From an uncultured Flavobacteriales bacterium (GTDB lineage: Bacteria > Bacteroidota > Bacteroidia > Flavobacteriales_G > Salibacteraceae), in assembly GCA_913020435.1 (NCBI GenBank), contig CAJVZZ010000010.1, positions 43,061 to 107,060 of the forward strand: a stretch of 64,000 nt of DNA. The letters are read 5' to 3'. A model generated the notes under the pieces. The model worked only from the letters and a program-made list of their open reading frames with translations. It was not told where the DNA came from and made no database searches. Below, in pieces: positions 20,807-30,638 of the stretch (the first letter of the stretch is position 1; the number at the start of each line of letters is the position of its first letter). Made by a program: the position numbers and the translations under genes.

Positions 20807-23800
20807 ATGAAAAGCCTTTTTACTTTGTTGATTACCCTTTTTCTTGCCCAAGTTTTATGTGCTCAAAATGCAGATACATCGAACTATCCCTATTGGATAG
20901 AAATGATGCAAGATGAAAACGTAAACTTTAATCAAACTCAAAATGCATTTAATACTTATTGGAAGAATAGAACTGTTGAAAAAGGAAGTGGTTACAAACC
21001 TTTTAAACGGTGGGAATGGTTCATGCAAGATGAATTAAACGCAGATGGAACATATCCAAACCCTGAAGCAGCGGATAAAGAATTTAAAAAGTTTGATCAG
21101 CGATATAACGTTTCAAATCCAGTCAGTTCAAATGGGAATACAGTACAATCTACCAATGGTTCATGGTCTAATTTAGGACCGACAGCTTTACCAGCTAATG
21201 GAACAGGTCAGCCTAATGGATTAGGGAGAATCAATTGTGTAGGATTGCATCCAACGGATACTGGCATAATATTAATTGGAGCTCCTGAAGGCGGTATATG
21301 GCGTACAACAAATCATGGAGCGACATGGGTGAGTAATACGGATACACTTATAAGTATGCAGGTTTCAACGATTCGATTTAATCCAAAAACCCCAACTGTA
21401 GTTTATGCCGGAACGGGAGATAGAGATGCTGGAAATAGAAATCAACGAGGAGTTCTAAAAAGTATTGACGGCGGTGTTTCTTGGACCTTATCGAATACAG
21501 GAATGGGAAATAAAATTGCAGGAATGCTCGCGATTGATCCAATCCATCCCGATACCATTTTGGCTGCAACTAACGGCGGTATATATCGAACATTAGATGC
21601 TGGTGCAAATTGGTCTAGAGTTTCTTCGGTTACCACTCATTACAAAGATGTTGTGTACAAACCAGGAAATCCACAATATGCTTATGCAACGGCTAATGGT
21701 GACTTTTATCGATCGACTAATTGGGGAGCTTCTTGGAGCAAAATTACTTCAGGATTACCGACAGACGGAACGAGAGGGGTAATTGCCGTCTCTCCAAACA
21801 GTGCGGCTAGTGTTTACTTTGTTTTGGTTAAAGGAAGTGCTTATAAGGGCACCTACCAATCTGCGAATAGCGGTACTTCATTTTCAGTAAAGTCAACAAC
21901 TCCTAATATAATGGATTGGTCAACCACTGGAACGGGCACAGGAGGTCAGGGATGGTATGATTTAGATGCTGCGAGTAATCCTAACGATATAGCCGACTTG
22001 TATGTCGCAGGAGTCAATATTTTTAAATCGACCAATCAAGGGGTAAACTGGCTAATTAATGCGCACTGGGTAGGTAATTCAACTGTGCCTGCTGTGCATG
22101 CGGATCATCATGCGTTGGAATGGTCTGCGGATGGCAAGCGATTGTATTCGGGCAATGATGGTGGAATTAATTATACTACTAACGGAGGGCAAACATGGAT
22201 TAACATTAGTAGCGGATTGGCAATCAGTCAAATTTATAAGATAGGTCAGGCAGAATTCAATAAAGAATTGGTCGAAAATGGCTATCAGGACAATGGTTCG
22301 GCACTATATGATAATGGAAGTTGGGTTACGAATAGAGGTGGAGACGGTATGGAATGTGCCATTGATAAAAATGATAATAACTACATGTATGCGTCGGTAT
22401 ACTATGGAAGTATTACTAGATCTAGTAATAAAGGGAGAAACTTCTCTTCAATTGCAGCTGACGGAAGAAATGGAATTAATGAATCCGGTGGTTGGGTAAC
22501 ACCTTACTTAATTGATGAAGGAAACTCGAATACGATGTTTATAGGTTACAAGAATCTGTGGCGATCAACGAATGTAAAAGCTGCTAGCACCAATTCAGTA
22601 TCATGGACGAAGATTTCCAATAATATAGGTGGCTCAAACACGAGAAATATTAGTGTGCTGGAGCAATCACCGGCAAATACGAGTATACTTTATGTCTACC
22701 GAAGTGATCGGAAATTATTTAGAACGGATAATGCGAATGCAACCACCGTAACTTGGACAGATCTTACCAGTACTTTGCCATCAAATTCAAGTATAACAGA
22801 TATAGAAGCACATCCAAGTTTGCCTAATGTGGTTTATATGACTCATAACAAGAAAGTTTATAAGTCGATAAATAAGGGCGCTTCTTGGACAGATATATCT
22901 GCTAATCTTCCTAACATTACCTTAAGATGTCTTGTTTTTGATAGACAAAGTACTGAAGGAATTTATGTTGGCGGAACCCCTGGTATATATTACAAGGATA
23001 GTTCAATGACGAACTGGGTTTCGTTTTATGATGCTTTTCCAAAGGATGTATCCGTTACTGAATTGGAGATTGCTTACGATACGATCACACCAGCCTTTAG
23101 TCAGTTAAGAGCAGCTACCTATGGCAGAGGATTGTGGAGTTCAGATTTATACGATTCAGGCACCAATGCACCACTAGCAAACTTTGAAATACAAGGATTA
23201 ATAAATGGATGTGCTGGCGAAACCATTGAGTTAAAAGATAGAACGGCTTACAGTCCAAGTTCTTGGTTGTGGACAATCACTCCAAATACGTTTACGCTTA
23301 TGAGTGGCAGTAAATTGACCGATAAGAATGTGAAAGTAAGGATAGATTCTGCTGGATTTTATTCCGTTAAACTTAGAGCAACAAATGCCAACGGAACAGA
23401 TTCTATCACTAGATTGAATCAGTTGGTATATTCCAAAAAAACAGTACCGAGCTGTGTTACCACTACAATCAATGGTTCGGGATATGGTATTGGAATTGCT
23501 GAAGTTGTTTTTGAGAATTTAGAAAATGCTACTTCGATATATAATGGTACCGATTCATGGTCAGATTACACATGTGGAAATATCGCTTTTGTAGAGCCAA
23601 ACAGTAAGTATCCGATTTATGTAACAACAGGTACTACCTACAAACAATTTGTTGAGGTTTATATTGACTTTAATAACGATAATGATTTTGCTGATGCTGG
23701 AGAAAAAGTAGTGAGTACCATTAAATCAAAAGGATTACATATAGATACTGTTGCTATTCCTTCAACAGGAATATTTAATACCTTTCTTAAAATGCGCGTA

Positions 23801-25372
23801 GTAAGTGACTACTTTAATTTAATCGGTAATCCCTGTAAAAACTTGGGTTATGGAGAATCTGAGGAGTATTTGGTTTATATAAATTCACCAGAAATCAATA
23901 TTATATCAAGTGTTGATTCGCTCTGTGCAGGTACTTCCACGTCCTTTCTAGCTGATGTTGCTGGGCTTGTCGATTCGTTGAAATGGAGTTTCGGAAACTC
24001 TGCAACACCTCAATTTGCTTTAGGAGCGGGACCTCACTATATTGCTTTTGGAACTTATGCGGGTAATAAAACAATTGAATTGGCTGCCGATAATACTTAT
24101 TTCGGCTACGATACATTAAGTGTTTTGGCTCAACCAAAAGCTACTTTAACTGCGGTTTTAAATCCCGTTTGTTCAAATAGTATTCTGAATATGTCGGGTA
24201 CTGATACGATTACTGGACTGAAGCACAGTTGGTTTAATAATGGAGTTTCTATCAATAATTCTGATTCTAGTTTGACGATTCTCTCTACCACTTTGGCTGA
24301 CTCAGGAATGTACTTTTATTTGGCTGAAAAATCAATTTGTTCTGATACTTCAAATATACTCAGCATGAAAATATTAGCATCTCCAGCAGCCAATTATACT
24401 ATTTCATTAGCGAGTCAATGTTTAAAGAACAATTCCTTTGCTTTCTCTAATACCTCCACAGGGCAGCAATTATTGACCCCTACATGGACTTTTGGAGATG
24501 GGGCAACTCAAGTAAATAACAGTGTTCAGCATTCCTATTCAGCAGTTGGTTCTTATCGAGTAAGTATGGCGCAGGGTGGCCAGAATGGCTGTTCTGATAC
24601 TGTTACCCAAACAGTTTCTGTAAATGAACACCCGATAGCCAAAATAATGGTAAACGATTCGCTTTTTTGTGAGGACAGTGCAGTTGTTATTTTGCAAACA
24701 CAGTCGAGCATAGTAACTGGAAACATAGCTAATAATTGGAATTTTGGAGATGGAATGTCAAGTGGTTTAGATTCAGTAAATCATACGTATTTGGATACAG
24801 GAAAAATGGAAGTTGTACTGGTTTCCTTTTCTGATTCATCCTGCACGGATACGGCAAGAAAGACCATCACTATAATTCCTCTACCTGATAATTCGTTTGT
24901 AACGACTGCGATAAACTCAAGCACATACACGTTTACTCCAACGGTTACTTCTTATGCTAGCTATGAATGGAAATTTGGAGACGGAAACACGTCTACTCAA
25001 ACTGCACCTACTCATGCTTATGTGCAGCGTGGAGCCCAAACGGTTGAGCTAAGTGTTGCAGACAAGTATTCGTGCGTTTCGATAGGTTCTGGAGAAGTTC
25101 AGATTGAGGAAGTAAGTGGAGTAGAAGTAAACCAAATTGAAGGGATATCGATTTTCCCCAATCCAAACAAAGGAGCATTCAACATTCACTTTACAAACGA
25201 AGGATATGTTAAGCTAAAGCTGATGAATGATCTTGGACAAGAAATTTGGATGAGCGAAACACAAATCGAGCGCGCACAAAACGTAGAAATTAATAACCTT
25301 TCAAAAGGAATCTATATCCTTTACTTAGAAATGAATAAGATGGTCAATAGTCACAAGATTATTGTCAACTAA
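20807..25372 (+). CDS. Secreted BNR/sortilin-like repeat protein with GEVED and PKD domains and T9SS type A sorting tail
   Basis: Repeated SxDGGxxW-type motifs; YIDFNNDNDFADAGEKV...GYGESEEYLVYI (GEVED); PKD WxFGDG motifs; C-terminus ISIFPNPNKGAFNIHF...IYILYLEMNKMVNSHKIIVN. Confidence 0.9.
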   Translation: MKSLFTLLITLFLAQVLCAQNADTSNYPYWIEMMQDENVNFNQTQNAFNTYWKNRTVEKGSGYKPFKRWEWFMQDELNADGTYPNPEAADKEFKKFDQRYNVSNPVSSNGNTVQSTNGSWSNLGPTALPANGTGQPNGLGRINCVGLHPTDTGIILIGAPEGGIWRTTNHGATWVSNTDTLISMQVSTIRFNPKTPTVVYAGTGDRDAGNRNQRGVLKSIDGGVSWTLSNTGMGNKIAGMLAIDPIHPDTILAATNGGIYRTLDAGANWSRVSSVTTHYKDVVYKPGNPQYAYATANGDFYRSTNWGASWSKITSGLPTDGTRGVIAVSPNSAASVYFVLVKGSAYKGTYQSANSGTSFSVKSTTPNIMDWSTTGTGTGGQGWYDLDAASNPNDIADLYVAGVNIFKSTNQGVNWLINAHWVGNSTVPAVHADHHALEWSADGKRLYSGNDGGINYTTNGGQTWINISSGLAISQIYKIGQAEFNKELVENGYQDNGSALYDNGSWVTNRGGDGMECAIDKNDNNYMYASVYYGSITRSSNKGRNFSSIAADGRNGINESGGWVTPYLIDEGNSNTMFIGYKNLWRSTNVKAASTNSVSWTKISNNIGGSNTRNISVLEQSPANTSILYVYRSDRKLFRTDNANATTVTWTDLTSTLPSNSSITDIEAHPSLPNVVYMTHNKKVYKSINKGASWTDISANLPNITLRCLVFDRQSTEGIYVGGTPGIYYKDSSMTNWVSFYDAFPKDVSVTELEIAYDTITPAFSQLRAATYGRGLWSSDLYDSGTNAPLANFEIQGLINGCAGETIELKDRTAYSPSSWLWTITPNTFTLMSGSKLTDKNVKVRIDSAGFYSVKLRATNANGTDSITRLNQLVYSKKTVPSCVTTTINGSGYGIGIAEVVFENLENATSIYNGTDSWSDYTCGNIAFVEPNSKYPIYVTTGTTYKQFVEVYIDFNNDNDFADAGEKVVSTIKSKGLHIDTVAIPSTGIFNTFLKMRVVSDYFNLIGNPCKNLGYGESEEYLVYINSPEINIISSVDSLCAGTSTSFLADVAGLVDSLKWSFGNSATPQFALGAGPHYIAFGTYAGNKTIELAADNTYFGYDTLSVLAQPKATLTAVLNPVCSNSILNMSGTDTITGLKHSWFNNGVSINNSDSSLTILSTTLADSGMYFYLAEKSICSDTSNILSMKILASPAANYTISLASQCLKNNSFAFSNTSTGQQLLTPTWTFGDGATQVNNSVQHSYSAVGSYRVSMAQGGQNGCSDTVTQTVSVNEHPIAKIMVNDSLFCEDSAVVILQTQSSIVTGNIANNWNFGDGMSSGLDSVNHTYLDTGKMEVVLVSFSDSSCTDTARKTITIIPLPDNSFVTTAINSSTYTFTPTVTSYASYEWKFGDGNTSTQTAPTHAYVQRGAQTVELSVADKYSCVSIGSGEVQIEEVSGVEVNQIEGISIFPNPNKGAFNIHFTNEGYVKLKLMNDLGQEIWMSETQIERAQNVEINNLSKGIYILYLEMNKMVNSHKIIVN

Positions 25373-25430
25373 ATAGATCTAGCAATGCGACAGTATTGTT
25401 TATCTAAAAGACTTATAAATTGAGTGAATA

Positions 25431-26783
25431 TTAAATCAAACTAATTCTCACCTTCTTCTTTTTTAGTCTGCTGTTATTGGTTTTCTCAATCACCATATCA
25501 GCAATTACGGACTGCACACCTACATATGCGCAGGTCTGTTGCAATTCAATAACGCCGAGTTGATCTTTGTGAATTTGACCTTGCTTTAGGAACAATCCTG
25601 CAATGTCTCCTTTGGATATTTTATCGCGTCTTCCTCCAGTAATGTATAAGGTGCGCCATTTTTTTGGTGCTGAAGGCGGAGCGATGTCTTGATTCCTAAT
25701 GTTTATGTTTTTTGGTTTAATATCCTGAATAAAATCGGGTAGTGGTTCTCCTTCCCAATGCAGAATATAGGAAATACCATCACGATTCATTCGAGCAGTT
25801 CTTCCGTTCCGGTGGGTAAATTCTTTTAGATGAGGTGGAAGCTGATAATGAAGTATGAATTTGATTTCAGGAATATCAAGTCCACGAGCAGCCAAATCAG
25901 TAGCCAAAAGTAATTGGATGGTACCGTTTCTGAATTTAATGAGCGCGCGTTCACGATCAAATTGCTCCATACCACCATGAAAACACTCATGATCAATACC
26001 TTGATTATTTAAAGACTCACTGACACGAGCCAGTGATTCTTTGAAGTTGCAAAAGATGATACCGGGTTCATAACCAATGAAAGAAACAGCTTTTTGTAAA
26101 GTTTGTAGTTTATCCTTTTCTGGCGAAAGAATGGTTTTATAGGTAAGTTGAGAACTGCCTTCCAGCAAGAAATCAATGACCACTGGATTTTGTAAGCCTA
26201 CAAATTCCGGAATTTCAGCTTCGCTGGTTGCTGAGGTTAGAATTCTTTGCTGCACGCTAGGCAATGCAGTTATTATCTCGGTCATTTCTTGTTCAAAGCC
26301 TATTTCCAAGGATTTGTCAAATTCATCGAGTACAAGCGTTTTAATGTGTTCCACCGAAAAGTTATCCCTTCTCAATCTATCCGCTACTCGTCCGGGTGTG
26401 CCAATTAGTATCGCAGGTCTAGTTTTTAAATCAATCTTATCTAACGTTCCTGCACGGCCGCCATAAACCGCATTCACTTTATAGCCTGATCCCATTTTTC
26501 GAGTTACCTGCTCAATTTGTTGCGCCAATTCGCGAGAGGGAACCAATATCAAAATTTGAATTTCTGCGCAATCAGCATCCAATTGCTCAATTAATGGCAA
26601 TAGAAAAGCCAGCGTTTTTCCCGTTCCTGTGGGAGAAAGCAACACCAGATCCGACTTAGATTGAATCGTTTTATACGCCTCTTTCTGCATTGGATTAAGT
26701 TCAGTAATTTGAAATTTACTGAGCAGTGCTTCGGTTAGATTCTGGCCAGAATTTCTTTTTGAATCTGTATCGTTTTTTGACAT
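25431..26783 (-). CDS. DEAD-box RNA helicase with C-terminal DbpA-like RNA-binding domain
   Basis: SPTGTGKTLAF, PSRELAQQ, DEFD variant of DEAD, SAT, HRNGRTARM; C-terminal GGRRDKISKGDIAGLFLKQGQI. Confidence 0.9.
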   Translation of the reverse strand: MSKNDTDSKRNSGQNLTEALLSKFQITELNPMQKEAYKTIQSKSDLVLLSPTGTGKTLAFLLPLIEQLDADCAEIQILILVPSRELAQQIEQVTRKMGSGYKVNAVYGGRAGTLDKIDLKTRPAILIGTPGRVADRLRRDNFSVEHIKTLVLDEFDKSLEIGFEQEMTEIITALPSVQQRILTSATSEAEIPEFVGLQNPVVIDFLLEGSSQLTYKTILSPEKDKLQTLQKAVSFIGYEPGIIFCNFKESLARVSESLNNQGIDHECFHGGMEQFDRERALIKFRNGTIQLLLATDLAARGLDIPEIKFILHYQLPPHLKEFTHRNGRTARMNRDGISYILHWEGEPLPDFIQDIKPKNINIRNQDIAPPSAPKKWRTLYITGGRRDKISKGDIAGLFLKQGQIHKDQLGVIELQQTCAYVGVQSVIADMVIEKTNNSRLKKKKVRISLI

Positions 26784-27085
26784 TTTGCAAATGTGCTATT
26801 TATTTTAATTCTGAAATAGAAATGAGCTGATAGAATTTCCTTTCAACGGACTTATAATAGCTATGAGAGGGGCTTTTGTTTTAAAAGCGGCTAACTATTC
26901 TCCGGTGTCCTCGTTTTCTGCTGATAAAGTATCCGATTTGCTTCAAAGTATTTAGAAAGCTGAACATAACCATAGGCTCCAGCAAGCAGAGATTTCTACA
27001 AATACGAGCGTCCTAAGTATTGTATTCGTTATTCAGATTTCAAGATACGATTTTTACAACCGATTCATTTTGAGCATAAAATGAC

Positions 27086-27466
27086 CTACCAAGTTCCTGC
27101 AGGAGAAAACAAGAAATCAGTCGGATTATCAATTTCATATAAATACTTGTATCCTTTAGTCTCTTTCTTGCAGAACGGCTCTAATAGTTCCAACATTATT
27201 TTATAGCTATCTAATGTTAGCGCACAATAAAAGGTTTTGTTATCGTCACTAATTATTCCTTCATCTGTTTCGAAAAGTCCTAGAATGAGATTGCAATTGC
27301 GTTTTTCTATAAAATCTACTTCTGAAAGATCCAGTTTCTGTTTTCTAGTTACAAGTTGATCTTTAATTAATTCTCTAAATTTAATGGCCTGATATTTATC
27401 AAAGTTGTACAGTCTTACAACGTTTTCTCCAAATTCATTTACGTTTTCTATGTAGTCGAGTTCCAT
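27086..27466 (-). CDS. Conserved hypothetical protein
   Basis: 126-aa ORF, coherent sequence. Confidence 0.6.
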   Translation of the reverse strand: MELDYIENVNEFGENVVRLYNFDKYQAIKFRELIKDQLVTRKQKLDLSEVDFIEKRNCNLILGLFETDEGIISDDNKTFYCALTLDSYKIMLELLEPFCKKETKGYKYLYEIDNPTDFLFSPAGTW

Positions 27467-27775
27467 TCAGTAATTACTAGCTTTTACTCCAGATAGAGTA
27501 TGTATTCTGGATTCTTTTTGAGGACGCTAAAGTATCAGTTTTGGAGAACAATTTCATTCAACTATTTTATTGTAAGACTGATTTCTGACCATCTGACTTT
27601 ATCAATTGTTTCATCGGTTTTTAATTTTTGTGTAGTCGAATTGTTCTGAAATTGGCCGCTGGTCATTAGAGTATTTGCAACCCAAAATGCGTTGGATTAA
27701 TAAAATTCTAATTGTTTTTTATTGGTTTCAAATAATATTCTAATGTACATTTTAAAGAATCAGAATTGATAAGAA

Positions 27776-28033
27776 TTACAAAATGGAAGCACCTATTGTT
27801 CTTGATTTTTTACCTACTAATTTTTTATAATACTTGCGATTAAATCCACAGTTTTCAGGAGTTAGTAATGGATCAATTTGGTTCAGGTTTGAGTCAATTT
27901 GAAAGCAAGTTCCTTTTACTGCCAGCGTATCGCTTTTTGGTAATTAGGTTTGCGCTCCACTTTTAGTTAGCACAATCGAGTTTTGACAAGAAATTAGAAA
28001 GGATAGAGATAGAAGGGTTATAGTCCAATTCAT
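27776..28033 (-). pseudogene. Short lipoprotein gene with an internal in-frame TAA
   Basis: Reverse strand reads MNWTITLLSLSFLISCQNSIVLTKSGAQT*LPKSDTLAVKGTCFQIDSNLNQIDPLLTPENCGFNRKYYKKLVGKKSRTIGASIL*; lipobox LISC; not in supplied ORF track. Confidence 0.55.
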
Positions 28034-28059
28034 TGGTTTTGCTTTCTTTAGAGGGCTAG

Positions 28060-28080
28060 TAAAACGTTTTTAGACGTTTT
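28060..28080 (-). terminator. Short hairpin terminator downstream of 28080..28967
   Basis: aaaacgt-ttttag-acgtttt inverted repeat directly after the stop codon. Confidence 0.5.
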
Positions 28081-28967
28081 CATTTTAGTTGGTAAACCTC
28101 ATATTTTCTGAACCAGTTGGTTGTTTCTCCTGGTTTAATTGATATTTCATTGAAAAGCTCAGGACTAATGACGTGTTCCCAACCCCAAAGATTTACTTTG
28201 TTGGTCAAAAAATTACCCGTTTCTCTTAACCCAATCTTACTTTCAAGGTTTAATAACTCCCATTCTGCGTCAACACGTGCGCCGCCCGTGAGGTTACTAA
28301 AAAAGAATTGCTGTTTGGGTGTGCCATTGAATTTGATTTCATTTTTACCAATAGCCACTTTTAGTCCAGGGTTAACAGCCTCTCCAAATAATTCCGGATT
28401 TAATTGAAATGGAAAATTCAGAATATAATTAGTGCTTTTTGAAGCATTGAATGCTATAAAATTGTGGGCATATTCATTAGTAACAATCTCTTTTTCGCCA
28501 GTGTTTTCCAAGGAGTATTTAATAATAAAACTGTTTTCTTGTAATTCGATTTCTTTTCTCAAGACATAGGAACGTCCATTTATAGTTTCCGATTTGCAGA
28601 CAATTGCAATTTTATGCTCCTCACAAACTGTTTCAAATTTAGCAGGCTTAACTTCGTAAGCTGTGCTAAATTGGTAATGAGAGTCCTCTTTTTTCAATGA
28701 GCCTACACCTATTTTATGAAACCAATCTCCAATGTTAGTTTCATCAAAACCTAATGCATTATCAATACCAAATTCATTATAAAATCCTTTGCCAGAAAAA
28801 TGTTCATTTTGATTATCTGTGTTTTCAAAACAAGCCAATTGAGTATCTTGAAACGTTACTCCCACAATTTTCCCAGTCCAATCAAACCGAGAGAAATTAT
28901 AATTTTCAAACGGAAAATCAATTTGAATTTCTAGGTTTTTGTTTTTAAGTATATGTGGCATAAACAA
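28080..28967 (-). CDS. Aldose-epimerase/galactose-mutarotase-like protein
   Basis: Beta-rich protein with NEYAHNFIAFN and NLWGWEHVISPELFNEISIKPGETTNWFRKYEVY. Confidence 0.55.
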   Translation of the reverse strand: MFMPHILKNKNLEIQIDFPFENYNFSRFDWTGKIVGVTFQDTQLACFENTDNQNEHFSGKGFYNEFGIDNALGFDETNIGDWFHKIGVGSLKKEDSHYQFSTAYEVKPAKFETVCEEHKIAIVCKSETINGRSYVLRKEIELQENSFIIKYSLENTGEKEIVTNEYAHNFIAFNASKSTNYILNFPFQLNPELFGEAVNPGLKVAIGKNEIKFNGTPKQQFFFSNLTGGARVDAEWELLNLESKIGLRETGNFLTNKVNLWGWEHVISPELFNEISIKPGETTNWFRKYEVYQLK

Positions 28968-29161
28968 GAAAATAGGAAAAGATTAAAGCTAAATAAATAG
29001 TTGCATGGTATACGACATCCCAAGACCATTAGAAGTAAGGCTTTCATGGCATACTATCAGGGTCTTGAGTTATGGGCATTAAATTTCATTTGTTTCAAAT
29101 TTATCACAAACTGCCTATTTCTAATTTGGCTGATTTTAGCATTAGTGTCAGTTGGATTTAT

Positions 29162-30194
29162 TCAATTAGTTTTAATTACTCTTCTAAAGTCGTAGTTTTT
29201 ATTTTTGTCATATACTCTCACTATGTATGGGCCTATTTTACCATTGGTTATATCAATTCTGTTTTGAGATTCCGTCAATTGTTTCGTTAAAATTTTATTT
29301 CCTTCTGAATCAAAGACTTCTAAGGTGAGAGCTTCTGCATTAGTTAGGTTAATTGAAATTAGACCTGAAGTAGGATTAGGATATACCGAGTTAATGAAAT
29401 TTTTACTTTGCATAACTGGTCCATTTTTATTCGTTATCGCAATAGGGTTTGGGCCCAATACGACAGGGTATATATTCATTCTGACGCCATTTTTATTGGC
29501 ATAATTAAGAACGTCCTTGATTGAATTACTAGATTTTGTAGAATCGTGTGAAGGTGCATCACCTAGTAAGATTGCAATTCTTTCTCCTTTAGAATTCCAA
29601 AAACCTTCATGGCTCGTTTCCAGTATTGCGTCATAAACAGACTCAGGAATATCAAGACCTGAGTGCACTTCTATATTTTGTATAAAGGTCTGTGCAGCCT
29701 CAAAATCATCGCCAAAGTTTACGAATTCATACCAAGGAAATGTTTTGTTTGTCACCATATGTTGCAATTCCAATATTTAAATTTTTGTAATCCTGCATTT
29801 GTATTATGAACTTTTCGAGTCCATTTTTTAATGCCAACATATCATCGTTCATACTAAGTGTTCGGTCAATTATCAAGAGTAAATCAGAATTGTCACTTAA
29901 ATTATTTTCAATGATTTCTGCAATTTTTGAAGATAATTGAGCAGGATCAATTACAACACTTAACTCACCCTGAGTAGAACGTGCAAGTTCTTCAAATTGC
30001 TGAATACACTCAACCGATATGTTGGATGAGTCAATCAAAATCGGTAAGTTTATGTTCGTATACATTAATGAATCGTACAAATCATGCAAGTCTTTTGATA
30101 CGGTTTGTGAATCAATTGCAACATTTTCGTTTTCTGTAGATCTTGTGCAACTAAAAAAAATGAATATGACAATTAGTACTATAATATACTTCAT
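29162..30194 (-). pseudogene. VWA-domain lipoprotein with T9SS sorting tail, split into two overlapping ORFs by a frame change near 29750
   Basis: ORF 29727..30194 (lipobox FFSC, DLLLIIDRTLSMNDDM...NIGIATYGDK) continues in sense into ORF 29162..29773 (FPWYEFVNFGDDFEAAQTFI...ERIAILLGDAPSHD...VYPNPTSGLISINL). Confidence 0.7.
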
Positions 30195-30579
30195 AGGTTT
30201 ATGCTAATAACTTGTTTATATGACAACATTTCTTGTGTATAACTCTCTATTTTAGGGGGTAAGACAAACTTTGTTGTTGATTTAGTTTTCATTTAAATTT
30301 AAAAAACCTAATAATGAAGGTCTGCTTTCCAATTTCACGATATTAACATAAGTATAAATTTCTGTTGTCCTGCTGCTTTGATTTCCGAGTAATTCTTGAA
30401 TGTAATGTAAATCAATTCATACGCTTACAAATAGCTATAAATTCAGTATTGTATTGAAAATGAAGCAGAACAGCACGTCTGTTAAGATAATTTCCGTTTA
30501 GGAGGTTAATGGTTGTTTTCTTAAGATTAGCTAATGTAAAGAAAGTTTTACAACTAAAGACATGGAGTTATTTGAGCAA

Positions 30580-30616
30580 AAAAAGCCCCATTGAACTAAA
30601 TCAACAGGGCTTTTAC
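30580..30616 (-). terminator. Rho-independent terminator of rpsA
   Basis: aaaagcccc...agggctttt inverted repeat, U-rich on the minus-strand transcript, just beyond the rpsA stop. Confidence 0.8.
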
Positions 30617-30638
30617 TATTTTGAGAAAGTGAAGTTAC

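Noticed and set aside
26880-27060. Possible short ORF (MRGAFVLKAANYSPVSSFSADKVSDLLQSI)
   Set aside because: Only 30 codons, no signal or homology visible; likely chance.
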